37,475 nt of DNA from Mycobacteriales bacterium (GCA_040902655.1 JBBDWV010000002.1:15008-52482), one strand, 5' to 3'. Shown: positions 10,185-19,116, counted from the first letter of the stretch. The notes: a model not told the origin generated them from the letters alone. Numbers and translations: made by a program.

Positions 10185-11000
10185 CTACAGCGCATCGCCG
10201 GTCAGCCTCCGCAGCCCGCCGCGGGTGACCGCCTGCCGGGACAGCAGCTGGTCGTCCGGTGGGTAGGCGACCGCCTCGAGCGTCAGCCCGTGCGGGGCGG
10301 CGACGGCGACGACGGTGGCCCGCGCCCGCAGGGCCAGCAGTGACGCCGGCCACTGCGGCGCCCGCCTTCCCTCGCCGACGGCCAGCATCGCCCCGACGAC
10401 CGAGCGCACCATGGAGTGGCAGAAGGCGTCCGCGGTGATGGTCAGCACGAGCAGCCCGGCGTCCTCGCGCACCCACTCCAGCCCGAGCAGCGCGCGGACC
10501 GTCGATGCCCCCTCACGACGCTTGCAGAACGCCGCGAAGTCGTGCTCCCCCAGCATCGGCGCCGCCGCCTGCTGCAGCGCGACGAGGTCGAGCGGGCGCG
10601 GCCAGGCCAGCACGTCCCGGCGCAGCGGGTCGACCGCCTCCGGCCCGTCGGCCACCCGGTAGCGGTAGGTGCGGGCCAGCGCCGAGAAACGGGCGTCGAA
10701 GCCGGCCGGCGCCAGGCTCGTCCGGCGGACCCGCAGGTCCGGCGGCAGCAGGCCGTTGAGCCGGCGCAGCAGCAGCGGGTCGGCCGCGAGCGCCTCCGGC
10801 AGGTCGACGTGCGCCACCTGCCCGCGCGCGTGCACCCCCGCGTCGGTGCGCCCCGCGACGGTCAGCCGCGGCGGGTCGGCGCGGACGACGACGGCGAGCG
10901 CGTGCTCGAGCACCCCCTGCACCGTCCGGTGCACCGGCTGGTGGGCCCAGCCCTTGAAGTCCGTGCCGTCGTACGCGAGGTCGAGCCGGACCCGGAGCGT
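10185..11000 (-). CDS. truA: tRNA pseudouridine(38-40) synthase, start codon unclear
   Basis: TruA makes pseudouridine at positions 38-40 of tRNA anticodon stems. The catalytic Asp is in [19 protein letters not shown], and [17 protein letters not shown] and [16 protein letters not shown] are family motifs. The first canonical start, GTG 10934 ([13 protein letters not shown]), would drop the conserved N-terminal strand. Upstream in the same frame the DNA still encodes [20 protein letters not shown], which belongs to TruA. From 10935 to beyond 11060 there is no ATG, GTG or TTG in any minus frame. The best in-frame candidate is ACG at 11000 (giving [12 protein letters not shown], ~271 aa, normal length). 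So either the gene uses a rare start or an ATG was lost by mutation or sequencing error. It follows rplQ as in other actinobacteria. Confidence 0.85.
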   Translation of the reverse strand, partial: TLRVRLDLAYDGTDFKGWAHQPVHRTVQGVLEHALAVVVRADPPRLTVAGRTDAGVHARGQVAHVDLPEALAADPLLLRRLNGLLPPDLRVRRTSLAPAGFDARFSALARTYRYRVADGPEAVDPLRRDVLAWPRPLDLVALQQAAAPMLGEHDFAAFCKRREGASTVRALLGLEWVREDAGLLVLTITADAFCHSMVRSVVGAMLAVGEGRRAPQWPASLLALRARATVVAVAAPHGLTLEAVAYPPDDQLLSRQAVTRGGLRRLTGDAL

Positions 11001-11027
11001 GCCCGGCTCGGGGTGCCGGACGCGGGC

Positions 11028-11060
11028 GAGCCCGCCTCCCCCAGCGGGGGCGGCGGGCTC
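11028..11060 (-). terminator. Hairpin after rplQ
   Basis: GAGCCCGCC-t-CCCCC pairs with GGGGG-c-GGCGGGCTC around AGC: 14 of 15 positions match. It begins 17 nt after the rplQ stop and ends before the TruA-coding region, so it could terminate the infA-rplQ operon or modulate truA expression. No T-tract. Confidence 0.75.
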
Positions 11061-11077
11061 GTCGGGAGGTGCGGGTG

Positions 11078-11791
11078 CTACTTCGTGCCCTCGTCGTCGG
11101 CCGGCCCGGCCTCGGCAGCTGGCTCGCTGGCCGGGGTCTCGTCGGCGGGAGACTGCTCGGCAGCGGCGTCGTCCTCGGCGAGCGCCTGCTCGCTGGTGAC
11201 GGCCTCGTCCGGGAAGTCCGGGCTGTCCGTCGAGGCGGCGCTGTCGGCTGCGTCCGGGAGGGCGGCGACGGGAGCCTCGTCGGTCTCGGGCTGCGCCGCG
11301 ACGGCAGCCGCGGTCGGGCTCTCGGCTGCGAGCGCCTCGGCGGACTCCCGCGTGGCGCCGGTCGGCGCCTTCGTCGGAGCCGTCTGCGTGCCGCGGGCCC
11401 GCTCGGCCTCACCGACGGCCTGCTGTGCGACGGTCTGCGCCTCGACCAGCTCGATGATCGCCATCGGCGCGTTGTCGCCCTTGCGGTTGCCCAGCTTCAG
11501 GATGCGGGTGTAGCCACCGGGGCGGTCGGCGTAACGCGGGCCGATCTCGGCGAACAGGGTGTGCACGACGCTCTTGTCGCGCAGGCGCTTGAGCACCTGG
11601 CGACGGGCGTGCAGGTCGCCGCGCCGGCCGAAGGTGATCAGGTGCTCGGCGTAGGGGCGCAGCCGCTTGGCCTTGGCCTCGGTGGTGGTGATCCGGCCGT
11701 GCTCGAACAGCGCGGTTGCGAGGTTGGCGAGCATCAGCCGCTCGTGCGCCGGGCTGCCGCCCATGCGCGGGCCCTTGGCGGGAGTGGGCAT
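11078..11791 (-). CDS. rplQ: 50S ribosomal protein L17 with long acidic C-terminal tail
   Basis: A 237-aa protein. Residues 1-118 are a complete L17 ([68 protein letters not shown]), a 23S rRNA-binding protein near the exit tunnel. The remaining ~119 residues are low-complexity, Ala/Glu/Asp/Pro/Thr-rich and strongly acidic, probably disordered; most bacterial L17 proteins end near 120 aa. Acidic tails on L17 occur in other actinobacteria, but this one is long. It is the last ribosomal gene of the infA operon, 143 nt after rpoA, with a large palindrome in that gap. Confidence 0.97.
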   Translation of the reverse strand: MPTPAKGPRMGGSPAHERLMLANLATALFEHGRITTTEAKAKRLRPYAEHLITFGRRGDLHARRQVLKRLRDKSVVHTLFAEIGPRYADRPGGYTRILKLGNRKGDNAPMAIIELVEAQTVAQQAVGEAERARGTQTAPTKAPTGATRESAEALAAESPTAAAVAAQPETDEAPVAALPDAADSAASTDSPDFPDEAVTSEQALAEDDAAAEQSPADETPASEPAAEAGPADDEGTK

Positions 11792-11867
11792 GTCCTTCTC
11801 TTCTCAGGTGCGGGAGCGGGAGCTCCGTGGGGGCGCGTCGGCGGTCGCCGCGGCCCTGCCTGTTGCC

Positions 11868-11920
11868 CCTTGCGTCATGCTGAGCGGCCCGCCGCAGGCG
11901 GGGCCCAGCATGACGCAAGG
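11868..11920. repeat. 53-bp palindrome between rpoA and rplQ
   Basis: Arms CCTTGCGTCATGCTG and CAGCATGACGCAAGG match perfectly over 15 bp and continue inward with GGCCCGCC/GGCGGGGCC. It lies 14 nt after the rpoA stop, in the 143-nt gap before rplQ. It has no T-tract; it may be a terminator/processing hairpin or a repetitive palindromic element. Confidence 0.8.
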
Positions 11921-11934
11921 GTCGTACTACGTGC

Positions 11935-12987
11935 CTAGAGCTGCTCGGTTTCGGCGAAGCCGGGATCGCCGTTGTCGTCGATGTCGCTGGCGGCGCTGAC
12001 GGTCTCGTCGGCGCCCCAGGTGTTCACGACCTGGCTCGGGTCGAACCCGGGCGGGCTGTCCTTCAGGGCCAGGCCCATCGAGTGCAGCTTGACCTTGACC
12101 TCGTCGATCGACTTCGCGCCGAAGTTGCGGATGTCGAGCAGGTCGGCCTCGGAGCGGGAGACCAGCTCCCCGACCGAGTGGATGCCCTCGCGCTTGAGGC
12201 AGTTGTAGGAGCGGACGGTCAGGTCCATCTCCTCGATCGGCAGCGCGAGGTCGGCGGCCAGGGCGGCGTCGGTCGGCGACGGGCCGATGTCGATGCCCTC
12301 GGCCTGCTCGTTGAGCTCCTGCGCCAGGCCGAACAGACCGACCAGCGTCTTGCCTGCGCTGGCCACCGCGTCGCGGGGGCTCATCCCGGCCTTGGTCTCG
12401 ACGTCGAGGATCAACCTGTCGAAGTCGGTGCGCTGCTCGACGCGGGTGGCCTCGACCTTGTAGGTCACCTTCAGGACCGGCGAGTAGATGGAGTCCACCG
12501 GGATGCGGCCGATCTCCTGGCCGGCCTGCTTGTTCTGCACGGCCGAGACATAGCCGCGACCGCGCTCGACGGTCAGCTCGATCTCGAGCCGGCCCTTGCT
12601 GTTGAGGGTGGCCAGGTGCAGGTCGGGACTGTGCACCTCCACGCCCGCGGGGGGCGCGATGTCCGCGGCGGTGACCGGGCCGGGCCCCTGCTTGCGCAGG
12701 TACATCACGACCGGCTCGTCGCTCTCGGACGACACGACCAGCTCCTTGAGGTTCAGGATCAGGTCCGTCACGTCCTCCTTGACGCCCGGCACGGTGGTGA
12801 ACTCGTGCAGGACGCCGTCGATCCGGATGCTGGTGACCGCAGCGCCGGGGATGGAGGACAGCAGGGTGCGGCGGAGGGAGTTCCCGAGGGTGTAGCCGAA
12901 GCCGGGCTCGAGCGGCTCGAGGACGAAGCGCGAGCGGTTCTCGGAGACGGGCTCCTCGGTGAGGGTGGGGCGCTGTGCGATGAGCAC
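11935..12987 (-). CDS. rpoA: DNA-directed RNA polymerase subunit alpha
   Basis: A 350-aa alpha subunit from GTG 12987 ([12 protein letters not shown]), with AAGGGA upstream. The N-terminal assembly domain ([43 protein letters not shown]) and the C-terminal DNA/activator-binding domain ([46 protein letters not shown]) are joined by a normal linker. A ~30-aa acidic tail ([22 protein letters not shown]) follows the C-terminal domain, as in other actinobacteria. Order rpsD-rpoA-rplQ is standard; a 9-bp hairpin sits in its leader. Confidence 0.98.
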   Translation of the reverse strand: MLIAQRPTLTEEPVSENRSRFVLEPLEPGFGYTLGNSLRRTLLSSIPGAAVTSIRIDGVLHEFTTVPGVKEDVTDLILNLKELVVSSESDEPVVMYLRKQGPGPVTAADIAPPAGVEVHSPDLHLATLNSKGRLEIELTVERGRGYVSAVQNKQAGQEIGRIPVDSIYSPVLKVTYKVEATRVEQRTDFDRLILDVETKAGMSPRDAVASAGKTLVGLFGLAQELNEQAEGIDIGPSPTDAALAADLALPIEEMDLTVRSYNCLKREGIHSVGELVSRSEADLLDIRNFGAKSIDEVKVKLHSMGLALKDSPPGFDPSQVVNTWGADETVSAASDIDDNGDPGFAETEQL

Positions 12988-13009
12988 GTGGTGTCCCTTC
13001 AGGACGTTC

Positions 13010-13035
13010 CGCGAGGTCCGCCATATGACCTCGCG
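13010..13035 (-). promoter_or_regulatory. Hairpin in the rpoA leader
   Basis: CGCGAGGTC and GACCTCGCG form a perfect 9-bp stem with an 8-nt loop, ending 23 nt upstream of the rpoA GTG in the 163-nt rpsD-rpoA gap. It might be an intercistronic regulatory or processing hairpin. Confidence 0.5.
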
Positions 13036-13150
13036 AGGGGTGCAGCGGGTGGCGAGTCCGCTGCGGTGCCGGAACAAGGTGGTGCCAGAACTGTGGTGCG
13101 GACGTGCGGCGACGCCCGGAGCCCCTGAGAGGTGCTCCGGCCGCGGCCTG

Positions 13151-13777
13151 TTACTTGCTGTAGAGCTCGACGATCAGCTGCTCCTGGACCGGAGTGTCGA
13201 TCACCTGGCGGGCCGGGAGGTTGTGCACGAGGACCCGCATCTGCGAGGCGAGGACCTCCATCCACGCCGGCGTCGGGCGGTCACCGGCGGTCTCGCGGGC
13301 GATGACGTACGGCGTCAGCTCGCGGCTCTTCGGGCGGATCTCGACGATGTCGCTCGGGGAGACCCGGAACGACGGGATGTCGACCTTCTTGCCGTTGACC
13401 AGCACGTGGCCGTGCCGGACGGCCTGCCGGGCGTGGTCCCGGGAGGTCGCGAAGCCGGCCCGGTAGACGACGTTGTCCAGCCGGCTCTCGAGGATGATCA
13501 GCAGGTTCTCACCGGTCTTGCCGGTCTTCTTGTTCGCCTCCTCGTAGTAGCCGCGGAACTGCTTCTCGAGCACGCCGTAGATGCGCGCGCACTTCTGCTT
13601 CTCGCGCTTCTGCAGGAGGTACTCGGAGTCCTTGGTGCGGCCGCGGCCGTGCTCACCCGGCGGGTAGGGGCGGATCTCGATCGGGCACTTCGGCGACTCG
13701 CACTTGCTGCCCTTGAGGAAGAGCTTCATCTTCTCGCGACGGCAGCGGCGGCAGTCGGCGCCGGTGTAGCGGGCCAT
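13151..13777 (-). CDS. rpsD: 30S ribosomal protein S4 (zinc-binding, C+ form)
   Basis: A 208-aa S4, primary 16S rRNA binder and, in many bacteria, a translational regulator of its own operon. The N-terminus carries Cys9, Cys12, Cys26 and Cys31 (CRRC ... CESPKC), a complete zinc-knuckle set. The S4 RNA-binding domain follows ([42 protein letters not shown]). Full length. Some actinobacteria have a Cys-free S4, so the C+ form is a useful marker of lineage and zinc use. Confidence 0.98.
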   Translation of the reverse strand: MARYTGADCRRCRREKMKLFLKGSKCESPKCPIEIRPYPPGEHGRGRTKDSEYLLQKREKQKCARIYGVLEKQFRGYYEEANKKTGKTGENLLIILESRLDNVVYRAGFATSRDHARQAVRHGHVLVNGKKVDIPSFRVSPSDIVEIRPKSRELTPYVIARETAGDRPTPAWMEVLASQMRVLVHNLPARQVIDTPVQEQLIVELYSK

Positions 13778-13838
13778 GTCTAGGAGGTCCTTGTCTGATC
13801 GGGCCGAGCCGTACGGGCGGGGGCAGAGTTCATGGAGG

Positions 13839-14246
13839 TCAGACCCTCCGGCGCTTCGGGGGGCGGCAGCCGTTGTGCGGCACGGGGGTGACGTCCTGGA
13901 TCGCGCCCACCTCGAGGCCGGCGGCCTGCAGGGAGCGAATCGCGGTCTCGCGGCCGGAGCCGGGACCCCGCACGAAGACGTCGACCTTCTTCATGCCGTG
14001 CTCCTGCGCCTTGCGGGCGCAGTTCTCGGCCGCCATCTGAGCGGCGAACGGTGTCGACTTGCGCGAGCCCTTGAAGCCGACGTGACCGGCGGAGGCCCAG
14101 CTGATGACGTTGCCCTGCGGGTCGGTGATCGAGACGATGGTGTTGTTGAACGTCGACTTGATGTGGGCCTGCCCGTGCGCGATGTTCTTCTTCTCCTTGC
14201 GCCGGACCTTCTTGACGCCGGTGCCGGTACGGGTCTTGGGGGGCAT
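13839..14246 (-). CDS. rpsK: 30S ribosomal protein S11
   Basis: A 135-aa S11, part of the small-subunit platform near the E site. Start at ATG 14246 ([21 protein letters not shown]); the frame stays open upstream but without similarity. [30 protein letters not shown] and the C-terminal [18 protein letters not shown] are signatures. Lies between rpsM and rpsD in the usual order. Confidence 0.98.
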   Translation of the reverse strand: MPPKTRTGTGVKKVRRKEKKNIAHGQAHIKSTFNNTIVSITDPQGNVISWASAGHVGFKGSRKSTPFAAQMAAENCARKAQEHGMKKVDVFVRGPGSGRETAIRSLQAAGLEVGAIQDVTPVPHNGCRPPKRRRV

Positions 14247-14301
14247 CAGTACTTCTCCAAGCTGAGGTGGTCGATGACGAGCTGCGCTGAGCGGGTCGCC
14301 A

Positions 14302-14679
14302 CTATTTCTTCGGCTTCTTCTTGCCGGCGACGGTCTTCTTCGGACCCTTGCGGGTCCGCGCGTTGGTGTGCGTGCGCTGGCCGTGGACCGGCAGGCCGCG
14401 GCGGTGCCGGATGCCCTGGTAGGAGCCGATCTCGATCTTGCGGCGGATGTCGCTCGCGATCTCGCGGCGGAGGTCACCCTCGACCTTGTAGTTCGTGTCG
14501 ATCCAGTCACGAAGCGTGACCAGGTCCTCGTCGGAGAGGTCCTTCACGCGGACGTCCGGGCTGACGCCGGTCTGCGCCAGAGTCTCCTGGGCCCGGGTGC
14601 GACCGATCCCGAAGATGTAGGTGAGCGCGATCTCGAGCCGCTTCTCGCGGGGGAGGTCGACGCCGGCAAGACGTGCCAT
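14302..14679 (-). CDS. rpsM: 30S ribosomal protein S13
   Basis: A 125-aa S13, which contacts the P-site tRNA and helps form intersubunit bridges. Start at ATG 14679 ([19 protein letters not shown]); an in-frame ATG 57 nt upstream gives residues not found in the family. [40 protein letters not shown] and the Lys-rich C-terminus are typical. Confidence 0.98.
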   Translation of the reverse strand: MARLAGVDLPREKRLEIALTYIFGIGRTRAQETLAQTGVSPDVRVKDLSDEDLVTLRDWIDTNYKVEGDLRREIASDIRRKIEIGSYQGIRHRRGLPVHGQRTHTNARTRKGPKKTVAGKKKPKK

Positions 14680-14827
14680 GCGGGCTGGTTCTCTCTTCCT
14701 GTACGCGGAGGTCTGAGGCGCATCCGTCCCTGCCATGCCTGATGCTCGATGAGCAGGGCACCGGCCTCCGACCGGTGGTTCCGCCTCGGCTGAGACGGGT
14801 GGAGCGCGAGGGTGCGCTGGCCTGCTG

Positions 14828-14944
14828 CTAGCCCTGCCGCTGCTTGTGCCGCGCGGTGGAGCTGCAGATGACCATGACGCGGCCGTTGCGACGGATGACC
14901 TTGCACTTGTCGCAGATCGGCTTGACGCTGGGCTTGACCTTCAC
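14828..14944 (-). CDS. rpmJ: 50S ribosomal protein L36 (zinc-ribbon form)
   Basis: A 38-aa L36 from GTG 14944: it begins [19 protein letters not shown] and ends ARHKQRQG. Cys11, Cys14, Cys27 and a C-terminal His form the zinc site. The segment between the third Cys and the His (SSTAR) is one residue longer than in the common 37-aa L36. Placed between infA and rpsM as usual. Confidence 0.96.
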   Translation of the reverse strand: MKVKPSVKPICDKCKVIRRNGRVMVICSSTARHKQRQG

Positions 14945-14975
14945 TGTTCGCCTTCCTTGGGCATCTCAGCCTGAT

Positions 14976-15197
14976 CTACTTGTAGCGGTAGACGATGCGG
15001 CCGCGGGTCAGGTCGTAGGGCGAGAGCTCCACGACCACGCGGTCCTCGGGGAGGATGCGGATGTAGTGCTGCCGCATCTTGCCGCTGATGTGGGCCAGGA
15101 CCTTGTGGCCGTTCTCCAGCTCCACCCGGAACATCGCGTTGGGCAGCGGCTCGACCACACGGCCCTCGATCTCGATGGCCCCGTCCTTCTTCGGCAT
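14976..15197 (-). CDS. infA: Translation initiation factor IF-1
   Basis: A 73-aa OB-fold protein that occupies the A site of the 30S subunit during initiation. [42 protein letters not shown] and the end RGRIVYRYK are near-invariant in the family. First gene of the infA-rpmJ-rpsM-rpsK-rpsD-rpoA-rplQ operon, with its own promoter ~150 nt upstream. Confidence 0.98.
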   Translation of the reverse strand: MPKKDGAIEIEGRVVEPLPNAMFRVELENGHKVLAHISGKMRQHYIRILPEDRVVVELSPYDLTRGRIVYRYK

Positions 15198-15226
15198 GTC
15201 CTCTGTTTCGTCTAAGGCGGATCCGG

Positions 15227-15254
15227 CTGTGTTCGTGTCACTGTGTTCGTGTCA
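15227..15254. repeat. 14-bp tandem repeat in the infA leader
   Basis: CTGTGTTCGTGTCA occurs twice in tandem (15227-15240, 15241-15254), followed by a diverged third partial copy. It lies 30 nt upstream of infA inside the predicted 5' leader. Confidence 0.8.
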
Positions 15255-15349
15255 CTGTGTGCGTGCAGGATGGTGCTGGTGCAGGCGGGAAGCTGATTGC
15301 CTCCCTGCGCGCGGGCATGACGTGACCCCGGAGCGCAGTCCGAAGGAGC

Positions 15350-15378
15350 AGTCTACGTCCGTCTGCGGCCGATCACAA
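15350..15378 (-). promoter_or_regulatory. Promoter of the infA-rplQ operon
   Basis: On the minus strand, -35 TTGTGA (15378-15373), a 17-nt spacer and -10 TAGACT (15355-15350). It is located between map (stop 15391) and infA (start 15197), predicting a leader of about 145 nt. Confidence 0.7.
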
Positions 15379-15390
15379 ACGAGGTACCGG

Positions 15391-16206
15391 TCACGTCGGT
15401 GTGCCGAGGCGGCCGGCGCCGCCGTCCAGCGCCGTGAGCACCCACGGCCCCTGCGGGGTCACGGCCACCGTGTGCTCCCAGTGGGCGGCCTGCCGGCCGT
15501 CGGCGGTGACCACCGTCCAGCCGTCCTCGAGTTCGACGACGTCCGGCATCCCGAGGGTGGCCATCGGCTCGACCGCCAGCACGAGGCCGGGTTCGAGCGC
15601 CATGCCGTGGCCGGACCCTCTCGGCGCGAGGTTCGGCACGTTCGGCGGCTCGTGCATTGACGTCCCGATGCCGTGGCCGGTGTAGTCCTCGAGCAGGCCG
15701 TAGCCGTGCGGACGTACGACGCTCTCCACCGCGTGGCCGATGTCGGACAACCGCCCGCCCGGACGCACCGCCGCGAGCCCCGCCCAGAGCGCCTCCTCGG
15801 TCACCCGCGAGAGCGCCAGCAGCTCCGGGCTGCACTCCCCGACCGGCACCGTCACCGCCGCGTCGCCGTGCCAGCCGCCCAGGATGGCGCCGCAGTCGAT
15901 GCTGAGCAGCTCACCCTCGCGCAGCACCCGCTCGTCCGAGGGGATGCCGTGGACGACCTCGGCGCCTGCGGAGGCGCAGATCGAGCCGGGGAAGCCGTGG
16001 TAGCCGAGGAAGGACGGGACGGCGCCCTCGGCGCGGATCGACTGCTCGGCGAGGCGGTCCAGCTCGCCGGTGGTGACGCCGGGGCGCACGGCGGCGGCGA
16101 GCCGCTCGAGCGTGCGGGCGACGACCAGGCCGGCGGCGCGCATGAGCGCGACCTGCTCGCCGGTCTTGATGGTCACCCCGCGGGGACGCCGGGTGCCGCG
16201 GCCCAT
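15391..16206 (-). CDS. map: Methionine aminopeptidase, type I
   Basis: A 271-aa cytosolic enzyme that removes the initiator Met from nascent proteins. The pita-bread fold shows the metal ligands: Asp in LLSIDCG, Asp in GWHGDAAVTV, His in YTGHGIGTSMHEPP, Glu in AVEPMATLG and Glu in WEHTVAV. The substrate-side His is in AEVVHGIPSDE. The start ATG 16206 overlaps the adk stop by 1 nt (TGATG). It belongs to the secY-adk-map group and ends just before the infA promoter. The N-terminus is a short Arg-rich stretch, as in other actinobacterial Map proteins. Confidence 0.97.
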   Translation of the reverse strand: MGRGTRRPRGVTIKTGEQVALMRAAGLVVARTLERLAAAVRPGVTTGELDRLAEQSIRAEGAVPSFLGYHGFPGSICASAGAEVVHGIPSDERVLREGELLSIDCGAILGGWHGDAAVTVPVGECSPELLALSRVTEEALWAGLAAVRPGGRLSDIGHAVESVVRPHGYGLLEDYTGHGIGTSMHEPPNVPNLAPRGSGHGMALEPGLVLAVEPMATLGMPDVVELEDGWTVVTADGRQAAHWEHTVAVTPQGPWVLTALDGGAGRLGTPT

Positions 16207-16883
16207 CAGGCCGGGTGCGGGTGGGGTCCGTGCTCGAACGGCCGCAGCGCGTCGATGGCCCGCTGAGTGACGTCGTCCACCGGACCGGTGGCGTCGATGC
16301 CGACGAGCAGCCCGCGCCCGGCGTAGAAGGACACCAGCGGTGCGGTCGACTCGGCGTAGACCTCGAGCCGGTTCGCGATCGTCTCGGCCTGATCATCGTC
16401 GCGCTGGTAGAGCTCGCCGTTGTCCAGGTCGCAGACGCCCGGCTCCTGCGGCGGGTCGAAGTCGACGTGCCAGATGTGGTTGCAGGTCCGGCAGGTGCGC
16501 CGGCCGGACAGCCGCCGGATCACCTCGTCGTCGTCGACGACCAGCTCGAGCACGACGTCGAGCTTGGTCTGCGCCGTGTCGCGCAGGATGTCCTCCAGCG
16601 TCTCGGCCTGCGGCACGGTGCGCGGGAAGCCGTCGAGCAGGAAGCCGCGGGCGGCGTCCGGCTCGGTCAGCCGGTTGCGGACCATCTCGATGGTGACGTC
16701 GTCCGGCACCAGGTCACCGCGGTCCATGAAGGCCTTGGCCTGCACGCCCAGCGGGGTGCCCTGGCTGACGTTCGCCCGAAAGATGTCTCCCGTCGAGATC
16801 TTGGGCACAACGCAGTGCTCGGCGATGTATTGGGCCTGGGTCCCCTTGCCCGCTCCGGGGGGCCCGACCAGGACGAGGCGCAC
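16206..16883 (-). CDS. adk: Adenylate kinase, zinc-type LID
   Basis: A 225-aa enzyme that interconverts 2 ADP and ATP + AMP. The P-loop [10 protein letters not shown] (about 7-16), [10 protein letters not shown] and the LID domain are present. The LID has CRTC ... CDLD, i.e. three Cys and one Asp spaced like the structural zinc site known from Bacillus Adk. GTG start at 16883, overlapping the secY stop by 1 nt (TAGTG). The C-terminus is slightly long (ends in a Pro/His-rich tail). Confidence 0.97.
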   Translation of the reverse strand: MRLVLVGPPGAGKGTQAQYIAEHCVVPKISTGDIFRANVSQGTPLGVQAKAFMDRGDLVPDDVTIEMVRNRLTEPDAARGFLLDGFPRTVPQAETLEDILRDTAQTKLDVVLELVVDDDEVIRRLSGRRTCRTCNHIWHVDFDPPQEPGVCDLDNGELYQRDDDQAETIANRLEVYAESTAPLVSFYAGRGLLVGIDATGPVDDVTQRAIDALRPFEHGPHPHPA

Positions 16884-18178
16884 TAGCGCAGGAAACCTTC
16901 GTAGTTGCGCAGCATGAGCTGGCTCTCGACCTGCTTCACCGTCTCCAGTCCGACGCCGACGATGATCAGGACAGCTGCCCCGCCGAACGGGATCTGGTCA
17001 CCGGCGCCGGTCAGCCCGAACAGCATGTACGGCAGGACGGCGACCAGGCCGAGGTAGACGGCGCCGAAGGAGGTGACCCGCGACAGGATGTAGTCGAGGT
17101 ACTCGGCGGTGGCCCGGCCGGGGCGGATGCCGGGGATGAAGCCGCCGTACTTCTTCATGTTGTCGCTGACCTCGACCGGGTTGAAGGTGATCGCCACGTA
17201 GAAGAACGTGAAGAAGACGATCAGGCCGAAGTAGATCAGCAGGTAGACCGGATTTCCCGGGTCGACCAGGTAGGTGTTGATGATGCGGGTGAAGGTCGCG
17301 TTGCCCGTCCAGACATTGCTGAGCAGCTGCGGCAGGTAGAGCAGCGAACTCGCAAAGATCACCGGGATGATGCCGGCCTGGTTGACCTTCAGCGGGATGT
17401 ACGTGGAGGTGCCGCCGTAGGCGCGTCGGCCGATCATGCGCTTGGCGTACTGCACCGGGATGCGGCGCTGGGCCTGCTCGACGTAGACGACCAGGGTGAT
17501 GACGATGAGCGCGAGCAGCGCGATGGCGATGACCGTGAACGGGCCGTTCTCACTCTGGTAGAGCCGGACGCCCTGCCCCGGGATCGAGCTGATGATCGAG
17601 GTGAAGATCAGCACCGACATGCCGTTGCCGACGCCTCGGTCGGTGATCAGCTCGCCGAGCCACATGATGACGGCGGTGCCGGCCGTCATGGTGAGGATCA
17701 GCAACAGGACGCGGACCAGCGAGTCGTCCGGGATCACCCGGATGCTGGGGTCCGGGAACAGCCGCCCCGAGCGGGCCAGCGCGATGATGCCGGTCGACTG
17801 AAGCACCGCCAGTGCGACCGTGAGGTAGCGGGTGTACTGCGTGATCTTGGCCTGGCCGGCCTGCCCCTCCTTCTTCAGCTCCTCCAGGCGGGGGATCACC
17901 ACCACGAGGAGCTGGAAGATGATCGATGCCGTGATGTACGGCATGATCCCGAGCGCGAAGATCGACAGCTGCAGGAGCGCCCCGCCACTGAACAGGTTGA
18001 CCAACCCGTACAGCGAATTGCCCTCCGCGCTCTCGAGGGCACGCTGGATCGCCACGTAGGAGACGCCCGGCCCCGGGATGAACGACCCGAGCCGGTAGAT
18101 CGCGATGATGGACAGCGTGAAGAGGATCTTCCGGCGCAGGTCGGGCGTCTTGAAGGCCCGACCGAAGGCGGTGAGCAC
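16883..18178 (-). CDS. secY: Protein translocase subunit SecY
   Basis: The 431-aa channel-forming subunit of the Sec translocon in the cytoplasmic membrane. Start at GTG 18178 with AGGAGG upstream. [39 protein letters not shown] is the conserved start of TM1; the plug region ([25 protein letters not shown]) and the cytoplasmic loops that bind the ribosome/SecA ([26 protein letters not shown]) are intact. About ten membrane segments. It begins the secY-adk-map group, 212 nt after rplO. Confidence 0.98.
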   Translation of the reverse strand: MLTAFGRAFKTPDLRRKILFTLSIIAIYRLGSFIPGPGVSYVAIQRALESAEGNSLYGLVNLFSGGALLQLSIFALGIMPYITASIIFQLLVVVIPRLEELKKEGQAGQAKITQYTRYLTVALAVLQSTGIIALARSGRLFPDPSIRVIPDDSLVRVLLLILTMTAGTAVIMWLGELITDRGVGNGMSVLIFTSIISSIPGQGVRLYQSENGPFTVIAIALLALIVITLVVYVEQAQRRIPVQYAKRMIGRRAYGGTSTYIPLKVNQAGIIPVIFASSLLYLPQLLSNVWTGNATFTRIINTYLVDPGNPVYLLIYFGLIVFFTFFYVAITFNPVEVSDNMKKYGGFIPGIRPGRATAEYLDYILSRVTSFGAVYLGLVAVLPYMLFGLTGAGDQIPFGGAAVLIIVGVGLETVKQVESQLMLRNYEGFLR

Positions 18179-18390
18179 GGCTCCTCCTGGCGTCCGTCCG
18201 TGCGGGCACGGGCGGGTCGTGAGCTCCCGGAGCGCCGGGCGCTGCGGGGGCGGGGGTCGGTCAGGGGCGGGCGCGATCCGGATAGGGCAGGCGAGCTGCC
18301 CGCACGGCGACTGTAACAGCCGCCCCGAACCGGACTTCCGGGCCGCGCAGGCGCCGAGAGCGGGCGGCGAGGCCGCAGGCGGCGCTGCGG

Positions 18391-18930
18391 CTACAGCGTG
18401 GTGGCGGTCCCGCCGGCAGCGGTGATCTTCTCCCGCGCCGACGCGGAGAACGCGTGCGCCGTCACCTGCACGGCCACGGCCAGGTCCCCGTCGCCGAGCA
18501 CCTTGACCAGCCTGTCGTCGCGGACCAGACCCTTGTCGACGAGGTCGTCCACCGTGATGGTGCCGCCCTCGGGAAAGCGCTCGACGATCTTGTCGAGGTT
18601 GACCACCTGGTACTCGGTGCGGAAGCGGTTCTTGAAGCCCTTGAGCTTGGGCAGTCGCATGTGCAGCGGCATCTGCCCGCCCTCGAAGGCGGCCGGCACC
18701 TGGTAGCGCGCCTTGGTGCCCTTGGTCCCGCGACCGGCGGTCTTGCCCCGCTTGCCGGCCTCACCTCGGCCGACGCGGGTCTTCGCCTTCTTGGCGCCGG
18801 GGGCCGGCCGCAGGTGGTGGACCTTCAGCGGCGAGCCGCTCATGGGGGACAGCGGCGAGCCGCTCATGGGGGACAGCGGCGAGCCGGCGCTCTGCGGCCC
18901 GGCTGGAGTCTCGGTGCTGGTCTCGGTCAT
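18391..18930 (-). CDS. rplO: 50S ribosomal protein L15 with repeated N-terminus
   Basis: A 179-aa L15, a late-assembly 23S-binding protein. The core starts at [22 protein letters not shown] and continues with [38 protein letters not shown] and the C-terminal [12 protein letters not shown]. Before the core are ~35 extra residues with an octapeptide (SGSPLSPM) repeated in tandem, encoded by a 24-bp DNA repeat. Three in-frame ATGs (18930 and one at each repeat) could be starts. 18930 is chosen because a GGAGG lies upstream and the rpmD stop is only 3 nt away. Confidence 0.95.
   Translation of the reverse strand: MTETSTETPAGPQSAGSPLSPMSGSPLSPMSGSPLKVHHLRPAPGAKKAKTRVGRGEAGKRGKTAGRGTKGTKARYQVPAAFEGGQMPLHMRLPKLKGFKNRFRTEYQVVNLDKIVERFPEGGTITVDDLVDKGLVRDDRLVKVLGDGDLAVAVQVTAHAFSASAREKITAAGGTATTL
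18827..18886. repeat. 24-bp tandem repeat, 2.5 copies, inside rplO
   Basis: Identical 24-bp units at 18827-18850 and 18851-18874, followed by a 12-bp partial copy. The repeat is in frame and adds SGSPLSPM units and extra ATG codons to L15. Confidence 0.95.
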
Positions 18931-18933
18931 GGA

Positions 18934-19116
18934 CTACTCGACCTCCTCGACCGTCACCAGGTGGGTGACGGTCTGGACCATCCCGCGGATCTCGGGACGG
19001 TCCTCCTTGACGACGGTGTCGGAGATCCGCTTCAGGCCGAGCGAGCGCAAGGTGTCGCGCTGGTTCTGCTTGCCGCCGATCCCGGACTTGATCTGGGTGA
19101 CCTTCAGGCGCGCCAT
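18934..19116 (-). CDS. rpmD: 50S ribosomal protein L30
   Basis: A 60-aa L30 from ATG 19116 ([23 protein letters not shown]), overlapping the rpsE stop by 1 nt (TGATG). [11 protein letters not shown] and [16 protein letters not shown] are family motifs. The open frame continues upstream but without similarity. Normal length. Confidence 0.97.
   Translation of the reverse strand: MARLKVTQIKSGIGGKQNQRDTLRSLGLKRISDTVVKEDRPEIRGMVQTVTHLVTVEEVE

Noticed and set aside
18310-18340. secY promoter (TACAGT box, GGAAGT upstream)
   Set aside because: The -10 is acceptable but the -35 fits neither the housekeeping nor an ECF sigma consensus well enough.
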